DNA from: Brachycybe producta
Lineage: Eukaryota > Arthropoda > Diplopoda > Playtdesmida > Andrognathidae
Assembly (NCBI GenBank): GCA_036925085.1
Contig: JAUPFP010000047.1
Location: 418,501-482,500 of the forward strand
Length of the DNA stretch: 64,000 nt
Direction: 5' to 3'
Below the pieces are notes generated by a model that did no database searches, was not told the origin of the DNA, and saw nothing but the letters and a program-made list of their open reading frames with translations. Positions 31,208 through 43,236 of this stretch are shown here, in pieces. The translations under genes and the position numbers were made by a program. How positions within the stretch are numbered: the first letter of the stretch is position 1; each line of letters opens with the position of its first letter.

Positions 31208-34200
31208 AAAGTCCATTCCAGTCTGCCCTGGAGAGAGATGGCTTTCTTGCAGAAATTGAAGGTGCGGCCCAGCCCAAAACACGTTGGTTGCCATGCACTT
31301 GTGCTTGGCTATCAGGAAATGCCTTCGGATAGATTTTCCTACCATCTATTAAAAAGTCCATTTCAGCCTGCCCTGGAGAGAGATGGCTTTCCTGCAGAAA
31401 TTGAAGGTGCGGCCCAGCCCAAAACACGTTGGTTGCCATGCACTTGCGCTTGGCTATCAGGAAATGCCTTCGGATAGATTTTCCTACCATCTATTAAAAA
31501 GTCCATTTCAGCCTGCCCTGGAGAGAGATGGCTTTCCTGCAGAAATTGAAGGTGCATCCCAGCCCAAAACACGTTGGTTGCCATGCACTTGCGCTTGGCT
31601 ATCAGGAAATGGCATCGGATAGATTTTCCTACCATCTATTAAAAAGTCCATTTCAGCCTGCCCTGGAGAGAGATGGCTTTCCTGCAGAAATTGAAGGTGC
31701 GGCCCAGCCCAAAACACGTTGGTTGCCATGCACTTGCGCTTGGCTATCAGGAAATGCCTTCGGATAGATTTTCCTACCATCTATTAAAAAGTCCATTTCA
31801 GCCTGCCCTGGAGAGAGATGGCTTTCCTGCAGAAATTGAAGGTGCATCCCAGCCCAAAACACGTTGGTTGCCATGCACTTGCGCTTGGCTATCAGGAAAT
31901 GGCATCGGATAGATTTTCCTACCATCTATTAAAAAGTCCATTTCAGCCTGCCCTGGAGAGAGATGGCTTTCCTGCAGAAATTGAAGGTGCGGCCCAGCCC
32001 AAAACACGTTGGTTGCCATGCACTTGCGCTTGGCTATCAGGAAATGCCTTCGGATAGATTTTCCTACCATCTATTAAAAAGTCCATTTCAGCCTGCCCTG
32101 GAGAGAGATGGCTTTCCTGCAGAAATTGAAGGTGCATCCCAGCCCAAAACACGTTGGTTGCCATGCACTTGCGCTTGGCTATCAGGAAATGGCATCGGAT
32201 AGATTTTCCTACCATCTATTAAAAAGTCCATTTCAGCCTGCCCTGGAGAGAGATGGCTTTCCTGCAGAAATTGAAGGTGCGGCCCAGCCCAAAACACGTT
32301 GGTTGCCATGCACTTGCGCTTGGCTATCAGGAAATGCCTTCGGATAGATTTTCCTACCATCTATTAAAAAGTCCATTTCAGCCTGCCCTGGAGAGAGATG
32401 GCTTTCCTGCAGAAATTGAAGGTGCGGCCCAGCCCAAAACACGTTGGTTGCCATGCACTTGCGCTTGGCTATCAGGAAATGCCTTCGGATAGATTTTCCT
32501 ACCATCTATTAAAAAGTCCATTTCAGCCTGCCCTGGAGAGAGATGGCTTTCCTGCAGAAATTGAAGGTGCAGCCCAGCCCAAAACACGTTGGTTGCCATG
32601 CACTTGCGCTTGGCTATCAGGAAATGCCTTCGGATAGATTTTCCTACCATCTATTAAAAAGTCCATTTCAGCCTGCCCTGGAGAGAGATGGCTTTCCTGC
32701 AGAAATTGAAGGTGCGGCCCAGCCCAAAACACGTTGGTTGCCATGCACTTGCGCTTGGCTATCAGGAAATGCCTTCGGATAGATTTTCCTACCATCTATT
32801 AAAAAGTCCATTTCAGCCTGCCCTGGAGAGAGATGGCTTTCCTGCAGAAATTGAAGGTGCAGCCCAGCCCAAAACACGTTGGTTGCCATGCACTTGCGCT
32901 TGGCTATCAGGAAATGCCTTCGGATAGATTTTCCTACCATCTATTAAAAAGTCCATTTCAGCCTGCCCTGGAGAGAGATGGCTTTCCTGCAGAAATTGAA
33001 GGTGCGGCCCAGCCCAAAACACGTTGGTTGCCATGCACTTGCGCTTGGCTATCAGGAAATGCCTTCGGATAGATTTTCCTACCATCTATTAAAAAGTCCA
33101 TTTCAGCCTGCCCTGGAGAGAGATGGCTTTCCTGCAGAAATTGAAGGTGCAGCCCAGCCCAAAACACGTTGGTTGCCATGCACTTGCGCTTGGCTATCAG
33201 GAAATGCCTTCGGATAGATTTTCCTACCATCTATTAAAAAGTCCATTTCAGCCTGCCCTGGAGAGAGATGGCTTTCCTGCAGAAATTGAAGGTGCGGCCC
33301 AGCCCAAAACACGTTGGTTGCCATGCACTTGCGCTTGGCTATCAGGAAATGCCTTCGGATAGATTTTCCTACCATCTATTAAAAAGTCCATTTCAGCCTG
33401 CCCTGGAGAGAGATGGCTTTCCTGCAGAAATTGAAGGTGCAGCCCAGCCCAAAACACGTTGGTTGCCATGCACTTGCGCTTGGCTATCAGGAAATGCCTT
33501 CGGATAGATTTTCCTACCATCTATTAAAAAGTCCATTTCAGCCTGCCCTGGAGAGAGATGGCTTTCCTGCAGAAATTGAAGGTGCAGCCCAGCCCAAAAC
33601 ACGTTGGTTGCCATGCACTTGCGCTTGGCTATCAGGAAATGCCTTCGGATAGATTTTCCTACCATCTATTAAAAAGTCCATTTCAGCCTGCCCTGGAGAG
33701 AGATGGCTTTCCTGCAGAAATTGAAGGTGCGGCCCAGCCCAAAACACGTTGGTTGCCATGCACTTGCGCTTGGCTATCAGGAAATGCCTTCGGATAGATT
33801 TTCCTACCATCTATTAAAAAGTCCATTTCAGCCTGCCCTGGAGAGAGATGGCTTTCCTGCAGAAATTGAAGGTGCAGCCCAGCCCAAAACACGTTGGTTG
33901 CCATGCACTTGCGCTTGGCTATCAGGAAATGCCTTCGGATAGATTTTCCTACCATCTATTAAAAAGTCCATTTCAGCCTGCCCTGGAGAGAGATGGCTTT
34001 CCTGCAGAAATTGAAGGTGCGGCCCAGCCCAAAACACGTTGGTTGCCATGCACTTGCGCTTGGCTATCAGGAAATGCCTTCGGATAGATTTTCCTACCAT
34101 CTATTAAAAAGTCCATTTCAGCCTGCCCTGGAGAGAGATGGCTTTCCTGCAGAAATTGAAGGTGCAGCCCAGCCCAAAACACGTTGGTTGCCATGCACTT

Positions 34201-34805
34201 GCGCTTGGCTATCAGGAAATGCCTTCGGATAGATTTTCCTACCATCTATTAAAAAGTCCATTTCAGCCTGCCCTGGAGAGAGATGGCTTTCCTGCAGAAA
34301 TTGAAGGTGCGGCCCAGCCCAAAACACGTTGGTTGCCATGCACTTGCGCTTGGCTATCAGGAAATGCCTTCGGATAGATTTTCCTACCATCTATTAAAAA
34401 GTCCATTTCAGCCTGCCCTGGAGAGAGATGGCTTTCCTGCAGAAATTGAAGGTGCAGCCCAGCCCAAAACACGTTGGTTGCCATGCACTTGCGCTTGGCT
34501 ATCAGGAAATGCCTTCGGATAGATTTTCCTACCATCTATTAAAAAGTCCATTTCAGCCTGCCCTGGAGAGAGATGGCTTTCCTGCAGAAATTGAAGGTGC
34601 GGCCCAGCCCAAAACACGTTGGTTGCCATGCACTTGCGCTTGGCTATCAGGAAATGCCTTCGGATAGATTTTCCTACCATCTATTAAAAAGTCCATTTCA
34701 GCCTGCCCTGGAGAGAGATGGCTTTCCTGCAGAAATTGAAGGTGCGGCCCAGCCCAAAACACATTGGTTACCATGTACTTTTGCTTGGCTATCAATAAAT
34801 GCCTT
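31208..34805. repeat. 145-bp satellite array, about 24.8 copies, dimeric organisation
   Basis: CTGCCCTGGAGAGAGATGGC recurs every 145 bp from 31,223 to 34,703. Units are about 98-99% alike, except for diverged edges. A diagnostic site reads GGTGCGGCCC, GGTGCATCCC or GGTGCAGCCC, and the forms alternate, so the real unit of amplification is a 290-bp dimer. Because 145 is not a multiple of three, the 79- and 90-residue open frames inside are not genes. Confidence 0.97.
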
Positions 34806-35660
34806 ATGTTTGATTTGTATTTTTATTTTCAAGATTATAATGGTAGTAGACTAGAATGGTAGTTTTATCACCTAGTTATTTTCATGTTAGCAATACAATA
34901 TTAAAATTTTTTTTTAAATAATTCAAATTTTTAATGTTGGCACCTGAAATACAGAATCAAAGTTCAGTAATCAGCTTTTTATATAACTAATTTGTGAAAA
35001 ACTTCCACTTATATTTTATAAACAGAAGATGAGAAAGTGGGAAATCATTTTAGAGAGGTGTGATGCTAATCACTGAAATAGACCAAAAAAAATATTTATG
35101 CCCTAAAATGCATAAATTTCAAACATACTTCTAAATTTTTTTAAAATAATGTGTTTTAAGTATATTTTATTATCATTCTTGACAAAAACCAATAGACAAA
35201 ATTGAATGTTTTTGTTAAAATTTAAATAATTAAAAAATAATATTTATATATTCACTTACTGTTTTTGTTGACAAATTGGTGTTTTCCTATTGAATGACTT
35301 TGTATGTTTTCATAATATGCTATATGCCCCTATGATATAACCTTTGCTTGCACCTGTTCCACTGAAATGAACTAACCCAATCACTATTTTTAAATCTTGC
35401 TATTTCATTACTAATGAATTTGTACACAAATATAAAAAAGATACGCATAAAGACAATTTAGATGTTTTATATAAATTTATTACATGTATGCAATTGAATT
35501 GAATTTAGAAATATTTTATATTAGAATATATGGACATGTAATTTGCCCCTTGAGTAAATATCCCTGCAATAGAACTATACTGTGAGTAATGTGTAACCCT
35601 GTTTTATTGAATATAGCTAAAATAAAACATAAATAACGAATTATATAATAAAAAACATAT
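34806..35660. other. AT-rich spacer, no gene seen
   Basis: Very AT-rich sequence between two satellite arrays. No open frame of note and no repeat recognised. Confidence 0.6.
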
Positions 35661-37425
35661 ACTTACCCTAATTTTATGCTGTAATTAACTCTAGAACGAG
35701 TTTGATGTCGTTCTTTGGCTTAAAAACACAAAGAAACGACGTCAAACTCGTTCGAGAACGATGAGTGACCGTGCGTTGTTTTTCACGTTTTTAGACGTCA
35801 TTTTTGAGCCTAAAATAACAAATTAAAGTGATAAAAACACGTACTTACCCTAATTTTATGCTGTAATTAACTCTAGAACGAGTTTGATGTCGTTCTTTGG
35901 CTTAAAAACACAAAGAAACGACGTCAAACTCGTTCGAGAACGATGAGTGACCGTGCGTTGTTTTTCACGTTTTTAGACGTCATTTTTGAGCCTAAAATAA
36001 CAAATTAAAGTGATAAAAACACGTACTTACCCTAATTTTATGCTGTAATTAACTCTAGAACGAGTTTGATGTCGTTCTTTGGCTTAAAAACACAAAGAAA
36101 CGACGTCAAACTCGTTCGAGAACGATGAGTGACCGTGCGTTGTTTTTCACGTTTTTAGACGTCATTTTTCAGCCTAAAATAACAAATTAAAGTGATAAAA
36201 ACACGTACTTACCCTAATTTTATGCTGTAATTAACTCTAGAACGAGTTTGATGTCGTTCTTTGGCTTAAAAACACAAAGAAACGACGTCAAACTCGTTCG
36301 AGAACGATGAGTGACCGTGCGTTGTTTTTCACGTTTTTAGACGTCATTTTTGAGCCTAAAATAACAAATTAAAGTGATAAAAACACGTACTTACCCTAAT
36401 TTTATGCTGTAATTAACTCTAGAACGAGTTTGATGTCGTTCTTTGGCTTAAAAACACAAAGAAACGACGTCAAACTCGTTCGAGAACGATGAGTGACCGT
36501 GCGTTGTTTTTCACGTTTTTAGACGTCATTTTTGAGCCTAAAATAACAAATTAAAGTGATAAAAACACGTACTTACCCTAATTTTATGCTGTAATTAACT
36601 CTAGAACGAGTTTGATGTCGTTCTTTGGCTTAAAAACACAAAGAAACGACGTCAAACTCGTTCGAGAACGATGAGTGACCGTGCGTTGTTTTTCACGTTT
36701 TTAGACGTCATTTTTGAGCCTAAAATAACAAATTAAAGTGATAAAAACACGTACTTACCCTAATTTTATGCTGTAATTAACTCTAGAACGAGTTTGATGT
36801 CGTTCTTTGGCTTAAAAACACAAAGAAACGACGTCAAACTCGTTCGAGAACGATGAGTGACCGTGCGTTGTTTTTCACGTTTTTAGACGTCATTTTTGAG
36901 CCTAAAATAACAAATTAAAGTGATAAAAACACGTACTTACCCTAATTTTATGCTGTAATTAACTCTAGAACGAGTTTGATGTCGTTCTTTGGCTTAAAAA
37001 CACAAAGAAACGACGTCAAACTCGTTCGAGAACGATGAGTGACCGTGCGTTGTTTTTCACGTTTTTAGACGTCATTTTTGAGCCTAAAATAACAATTTAA
37101 AGTGATAAAAACACGTACTTACCCTAATTTTATGCTGTAATTAACTCTAGAACGAGTTTGATGTCGTTCTTTGGCTTAAAAACACAAAGAAACGACGTCA
37201 AACTCGTTCGAGAACGATGAGTGACCGTGCGTTGTTTTTCACGTTTTTAGACGTCATTTTTGAGCCTAAAATAACAAATTAAAGTGATAAAAACACGTAC
37301 TTACCCTAATTTTATGCTGTAATTAACTCTAGAACGAGTTTGATGTCGTTCTTTGGCTTAAAAACACAAAGAAACGACGTCAAAGTCGTTCGAGAACGAT
37401 GAGCGACCGTGCGTTGTTTTAGAAA
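35661..37425. repeat. 182-bp satellite array with a hairpin in every unit, about 9.7 copies
   Basis: ACTTACCCTAATTTTATGCT recurs at 35,661, 35,843, 36,025 and so on every 182 bp to 37,299. Units are almost identical (isolated changes near 36,169, 37,095 and 37,385). Each contains AACGAGTTTGATGTCGTT and, 20 bp on, AACGACGTCAAACTCGTT, giving a stem of about 24 bp with one mismatch and one bulge. Each also has a GGTAAGTA splice-donor-like word on the minus strand. Confidence 0.97.
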
Positions 37426-37570
37426 ATTGTCGAGGCAGTTTTTCACTCTAAAATTAAAAATAATAGGAATTAGTTATAAAAAAACATTACTTACCTACAT
37501 TTAAAGGTCGCAGTTAACACTATAAGAAGTTTGACGCCGTTATTTTGCTTAAAAACGCCAAAATTGTACA
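37426..37570. repeat. Diverged 182-bp-like unit
   Basis: The same order of landmarks as the array (ACTTACCTACATTT, GTTAACACTATAAGAAGTTTGACG, GCTTAAAAACG) with many changes, apparently an old founder-type copy at the array edge. Confidence 0.65.
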
Positions 37571-38142
37571 AAATGTAATACCACTGCAAATTGCAAATGG
37601 CGCCTGGTTTGAGAGAAATTAGATGCAACTATTGATGACGTCATGGACAGCTGACTTCAAAGAAGGCGTCAACATTTGACCATTATATGCCTTTACAAAC
37701 AGTGTCCACTTACAATGAAACTGACCCCATATGGTAATAAAGATTAATTTATATTGAATTGGATACAGTTAAGATTGAAGTGAAATTTTACTAATAGCAT
37801 AAAACCACATAAAACAGACAGGATATGTTTATAAAGAATCCCCTATGGCATTTAACATGGGGTAAAACACCAAAATTTGTAATTGAATATAAAAAAAACC
37901 TATTTATTTTTGTAACATGTAACTACTTTGTTAAGATGTTAATATATTTAACTAATGATAAATACTTTAATTATGTAAAAATACCTTACAGTAGTTATGT
38001 GGTGGATTTTGGCGTAAAACAAAAACTTATTTAAAACAACCAATCAAAAATTAACTTAGTTTAAAATTACCAATCATATTTGAAAAGTACACTGCACCCC
38101 CAAGTGAGAGTTTTTTGAACTAATGTCACCTGTTAAGCCTAA
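37571..38142. other. Right subterminal region, no gene seen
   Basis: AT-rich, without supported coding sequence. A TTGGGGG(T)GC block near 38,094-38,103 mirrors one near the left end. Confidence 0.5.
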
Positions 38143-38163
38143 TTTTACCAAATACCCTCTTAA
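38143..38163 (-). repeat. Right TIR and TTAA target duplication of the giant transposon
   Basis: TTTTACCAAATACCCTC (38,143-38,159) is the exact inverse of the left terminus and is followed by TTAA (38,160-38,163). Confidence 0.85.
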
Positions 38164-38425
38164 GGTCTGACATTGGTTTAGCTATGTTGGCAAATCCAGG
38201 TACATGCTTTTGATAACCCGTCAATCCTAAGAAACTCCGGATTGCGGTTATGTTGTCAGGAACTGGGAAGTTCTTAATTGCAACAACCTTATCTGGATCT
38301 GGCCGAATTCCGTCAGGCGAGATCATGTGTCCCAAATACTTCACTTCTTGGAAACCAAAGAAGCATTTTACTGGATGCAACTTTAGGTTAGCTGTTCGTA
38401 GCAAGTCAGAACCAGAACCTTAAAT
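38160..38425 (-). pseudogene. pol: Element D: reverse transcriptase C-terminal fragment
   Basis: Read leftwards, this is the end of a Gypsy reverse transcriptase and its connection: CFFGFQEVKYLGHMIS, then IRSFLGLTGY, followed by the lead-in to RNase H. It stops at the TTAA of the giant transposon and is continued at 9,330. Its upstream end near 38,425 runs into unrelated sequence, so the element is also truncated there. Confidence 0.85.
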
Positions 38426-38739
38426 TAATTACATGAAAATATATAACAAACATCTATAAGATGTATTTAAATCGAAACAATTAAGAACGATATTCGTTAA
38501 TCCTTCTTCTAAAACTTTCTAAGGATTCTTACTGACCAAGAGTTCTGCATCGTCGATCTCAATAGGATATATCCTATTAAAACTGCCAATGCAGATCTTT
38601 TGGTTATTCTTCTCATCTTGGTGGGCAGGGAAGCATCCTCTCGATGGCCTCCGAGCCACCCCCAAGCATGAGGTGAGAACTTTACGATCAAACATCCTTT
38701 ATTTTACAGGGTGATTCAAAATGCTATTTATCAAATTCG
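38426..38739. other. Unassigned, possible remnant of element D
   Basis: A minus-strand open stretch (38,691-38,509) has no recognised domain. It might be leftover Gypsy sequence, but this is not supported by any motif. Confidence 0.25.
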
Positions 38740-39830
38740 TTACATTATAATGGCAGGATATATTTCTTTCAAACCCTGAGGTACTCCAGACTGTTTCCCT
38801 ACCATAACACTTGCACCATCACTAGTAAATGCAATCAGATTCTTTTGCAAGTATTCATGATGAAAACCATATTTAGCAAGGCACTGCAGCAAAGCATCAA
38901 TAATAGTTTGGGCTTGTTGGTCCAGGAGTTCAATGAGGTCTAGAAAAATGAAAATTGGCTCACTATTTTTTTCAATTACACATTTAATGTAAATTATCAG
39001 GGTAGATTTGTTGCTAAGGGTAGTTGATTAATCAATTAAAATAGACAGTTTGCCATCTATGTCCTGAACATGTTTACAAGTGTTCAACCGCATTTCTGTT
39101 GCAATATGATCAATTGCTTCTGTTGAACTGTACCGGGAACGTAGTCCAATTCCAATCTTAACAGCGTTTAGTTCTTGCAACATGAGTAAGTCAGGATGGT
39201 CTGAATATGGACGATCATGCTTTGCAAAATAATAGGCAGTACGGAAGGTATTACATGTTGATTCTTGGTCGGACTCATTTCTTTTATCGACATATGCAGC
39301 CAACTTATCTTTTTTTATCCTTCAAAATTTCTATAGCAAATTTGTGTGCATCACTGTTTACATGTCCTGACATTTTTTTACGGAAAGTCTTCAGTTTTGC
39401 CATTCTTGTATTCCCATATTGAGAGACAGTATTATCTTTCCAATTCACAAAAAGGGCCACACCATGTTGTTATAGAATCCCAATGTATCTAACACACAAC
39501 TACAGGTTTCACAGCCTAGTTTTCCATCACAGCAGCCAATCCATGGATATAAGGCCTTCTTTGAATTCCAAATTTCAGCATCCCAAACATCTGGCCATGG
39601 ACAATGAGAACTGGATGCAGCAGAACTTACACTTACAGAAGGTGCTGTATCTGCTGATTCTCGAATGGTTGGATCTACGTGATCAGTTGAATAAATTAGA
39701 TTTTGCAGGGTTTTTCGAAGAATTTTCATTTACATCAAAAGGTGGTATTTGTGTAGATGGTGCATCAGATTCAGAAGAACAATCGATCTTGGCTTTCTTT
39801 CTTCATCATCTTATCACAAACCAATAAATC
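38740..39830 (-). pseudogene. Dead hAT-like transposase (KIAA1586/TTF zinc finger type)
   Basis: Read leftwards: N-terminal region, then a TTF-type zinc finger (PDVWDAEIWNSKKALYPWIG and LGCETC, about 39,600-39,500), then TFRTAYYFAKHDRPYSDHPD (about 39,260-39,200), a conserved STTLSNKSTL block and a SDGASVM catalytic block near 38,830-38,860. A TAA replaces the residue before STT (near 39,028), and other pieces are in different frames. Proteins with this order are described as KIAA1586-like SUMO-ligase homologues derived from hAT transposases. This copy is broken. Confidence 0.7.
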
Positions 39831-40094
39831 AAATTAGACTTGATGATATAAGAAAGGTAAAGCCTGACTTAATTATAACATAAAATGGAAAGATTAAATA
39901 TATATAGAAAACTTTGACTTTTAAGTTGTAATACAAACACTACTTTTTCAGAAAAAAAGACTTAAAAGAGGGATCTAGAACTGAGTCCTGACTGCTGAAG
40001 AGTAAAAAAATAAAAGCAGAAATAAAATAAAATATAAAACTGACCAAAGAAACTGATCAGAAATCTATAGCAGTCGCCAACAGGATGTGATGAG

Positions 40095-41820
40095 CGTTAC
40101 TTAAGGAACCCAAGGAGGATGCCATGTAATATCCCGCCTTTGCCGTCATTGTAACTATTTATTTCTGAGAAAAAACGAATAATACAATTTCTCACAGATT
40201 CTTTCTTATAAAAACATAAAATGGACGGTTTTGTTAACTGTCACCCATATTTTAGCATAGTAGATACAAAACTCAATTAAAAAAGTATAGAAACCGCCAT
40301 CTTGAATTGGTGAAGTTGTTTTCATTTAAGTGAAAATTAGATGATTAGAAACCCTTCCACTACTGCAGTTACATCAACGGTTAAGTTTAGAAACTTGCGG
40401 AAAACATATACCCTCTCCGAGGACACGCCAGCACGCACGTGCATGTATGATGCCATAGACGCAATGTTAACAAAGTGGAAGTTAAGTAGTAATTACTTAC
40501 AGAAATTTCTGAAGATGAGAATTTTTGGTAAATTATTATTGTCAAGAAAAAAGCAAATGGGTGCAAATATAATGAGGTTAATATTGTTGCAATTAGGTTT
40601 TTATCGAAAATATATGAACGATTTTGGGTCTTTTATAATCAGTGTTACTTGCTAACAAGTGTTTTCTATCAAAATAGGACGTGGACTTGACATTGTGCCA
40701 CTTCGCATTCCACGTGTATTGAAAGATGGTATCATCAATGTCATCATAAAGGATAGCATCTGATTGGGCGATAATAATCTGGTTCCAATCTTGCATAAAT
40801 CGAAAATCATTTGAATTTCGCTGACAGCTAAGGGAGAAAAAACATAGTCTTCCATGGCCTTGGGCAGGACGTTTTTGTATGAACTTTTCGCATGTTGAAA
40901 GGATAGAGAGAATTAATTAATCAATTCCTGACATCAGTGCGCACATCCTGTCATGTAGGCGTTGTGGGAGCTGCTAAAAGACAGTGGATCCAAGATGACT
41001 TAGCAGTTTATCCCAGGAATGTCATGTTTCACAATGAGAGTTTTGGTCAAAGTCACGTGGCAAGTACCTGTATCATGTTGGTCACAAGCTTAATTGCAGG
41101 TGCTCCGTCTATCCCTATTCATGGTCTAATGTTGTGGCAGTTACCAGCCGTACCAATCAGTATATTTCCAATTTATTCTCTACATGAGTGATTTTTTTCA
41201 GATTTTTACTTGATACATTTTTAATTTTGCTTGCCTCAAACTAAGTGGTAAATCAAGAATATGTCCGAATGGCCATACTGGGAATTTTGAGGACACTGAG
41301 GTATGTGTCTGTGGGTAGGAGAACAAGGCATAAGGTTTGGAATCTAAGATCATAAAGGGAATCTGGTTCACTGCTCTAGAAGACTAGAAACCCCAAGTAT
41401 GTACATTTATACCAAAGTTACATAATCAGTTTTTTTAAGGGTGCGTTCAGACTACTCATACTTAGGCTCGGATTTGTGCCCTTGTTGACTTGTCCGGCTC
41501 GGGCTCTTGTCAACTGAGGGTTGGCAGTCCATTTACTCGAGAGGCTTTGACTCGTGACGAAGTTTTGATATTTTATAAAATGAAGCGTCAAATCGTTTGT
41601 CCACTCCATCTTGACGCCACGAGTACAGCGAGACAACTAAACAGTGCTTGTCTATGACCAATGACATGCACTTCTTGATCAGCACCTCTTTCATGTACCG
41701 ACATCAAGCAGAGTCGGACGAGCCTCTAACATGGGAGTCCATTCGCATTACTCGGGCTTGTCGACGAGCCACCTCACCGAGCACGAGTAGTCTGGAGTAC
41801 ATGTACATTTCTACATATAA
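40095..41820. repeat. Repeat R1, copy 1
   Basis: Starts with ACTTAAGGAACCCAAGGAGG and runs through GACATCAGTGCGCACATCCT (about 40,930), then a TCGGATTTGTGCCCTTGTTGAC-like part (41,440-41,800). All of it recurs in order at 49,195-50,400. Against copy 2 it has an extra ~150 bp after 40,970. No gene was recognised in it. Confidence 0.8.
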
Positions 41821-42640
41821 GTAGACTCGTGAGTCTGTAAACTTAAGCCTGCAACATAACTTTTACAACAACAACTTATAATACATTTTCAAAAATGTTG
41901 TATAAGCAAATAAAATTTTTTTAGGCTCATGTTGTTGCATCTACATGTACACTAAAAAAGAAAAATATTTATGTTGCTTCATAAACAAAGTGCAGAAATG
42001 GTAAAAGAAGTCAGTGCATGCATATTTTTCTTATCTATAATTATGAATGTACATTGTGTGTATGTTTGTCAGCTATGCATCCTCTACATGCACCTTTTGG
42101 CTTATTGGGAGCTAATTTGGCAGGGTTGCTTCCTATGACCATAGAAGTGAAGTAGGGTACCTGGGAACCCCGACAATTTGTCAATCACCCTGCACATGTA
42201 AGATAGGGGGATATATAACATGTCATCATAGCTTCTATATGTATTTTCATGTAATTTTATATATAATGTGTGTATTTGCTACATGTGTATATGTGAACTG
42301 TGTGTTCTTGGCTTTTAATCTATTTCCGTTTTTGAGTTGCTCTGTTTATAAGGTTTTGGATTTATCCATCACGTGGTCCCTTTTTTGCCATTCCGTTTGA
42401 CTCGTCTAGTTCTATAGAGCAACAATTAGTTTCAAAAGCGGGTATTGGCACCTGTTTGTTTGTTTATTAAATTGCTTAAGTTCCCATCAACATGGAGGTC
42501 ATATCAGGGACATGTAGACAAATCAATACAAAGGCAATGAGCAATACAAAATCAAGAAGCAATACAAGTCAAATCGACATAAGGCAAATTTTTAAAATAC
42601 AAATGATCAACAAGTCATTTGGACCAGCGGTTATGTCACT
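41821..42640. other. No gene seen
   Basis: Intergenic, rich in ACATGTA words. No supported feature. Confidence 0.5.
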
Positions 42641-42649
42641 AAATAGTAT

Positions 42650-42970
42650 CTGTTCTGATTGTGAATATTAAACCTTTTACTCTCATTACTACTGCGTCGT
42701 CATAGTCTGATTTATTGAGGGGTTCCTGGGAGGGAAGTTTCAGGGAAGAAACATTGTTGCCGCATCCTGCTGTACTTTCAACTCGCGTTGGTCTCCAGTG
42801 GACCCGTCTTGTTTTGCCGGCCATCTCGACTCGTCACCGCTTTTCAGGCGTCGCTTTCGATGTGGGACTCCGTGCATCAGACCGTCGCGGACCCCAGAGG
42901 TTCACAGAAGGCTCACCACATTTGTTCCCGCCTCCAAAGCAGGGTCCGGGATGGTGAGTTGACCGTCATT
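42650..42970. other. GC-rich, CpG-containing island with exon-like stretches
   Basis: It stands out from its AT-rich surroundings. On the plus strand a TTTTCAG acceptor-like site near 42,845 opens a frame (MWDSVHQTVADPRGSQKAHH) that closes at a GGTGAGTT donor-like site near 42,952. On the minus strand a 61-residue frame (42,824-42,639) is also open. Neither product was recognised. It could be one exon or a promoter region. Confidence 0.3.
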
Positions 42971-43236
42971 TTGTTTGGCTGTTATTACGATGTACCCCAA
43001 GGTGATTGGGACAAACGGTTTTGTAAATGGGACAACATCTACTGGCAATGGACAACTTGGGACGACAATTTAAATTTTTTGGACAGCTCTTATTTTTGAG
43101 AAAAATTGCATATAAAAATTGGGGTACACCTTATTGCCATGCCCCAAAGTGTTTGGGACAACTAAAACAACAACTGAAATAGAATATATAGCCAATGGAC
43201 TGATTGGGACAACTGAAATTTTTTTTTGGACAGTTA

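Larger units (their letters stand above)
9335..38159. mobile_element. Giant TTAA-type DNA transposon, 28.8 kb (about 17.6 kb without the nested Gypsy C)
   Basis: It has 17-bp identical inverted ends GAGGGTATTTGGTAAAA flanked by direct TTAA. The flanks are the two halves of one Gypsy pol (element D), and deleting the insert plus one TTAA gives a continuous reading frame from reverse transcriptase to RNase H. Cargo, left to right: foldbacks and MITEs, a histone H1-like tail with stem-loop, an SGNH hydrolase gene, a 218-bp array, a Mutator-like transposase fused to a YqaJ nuclease (split by Gypsy C), a 145-bp array and a 182-bp array. TTAA duplication is known for piggyBac and Kolobok elements. 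The transposase is not piggyBac-like, so a Kolobok-like assignment is the best inference. Confidence 0.85.

Noticed and set aside
31208-34860. A series of 79- and 90-residue open frames on both strands
   Set aside because: They are the same frame repeated by the 145-bp satellite. The unit length is not a multiple of three, and no start, splice or family signal supports coding.
35661-37425. Possible CRISPR array (regular repeats with palindromes)
   Set aside because: There are no variable spacers. The whole 182-bp unit is repeated, the context is animal DNA and no cas gene is present. The same holds for the 145-, 218- and 25-bp arrays.
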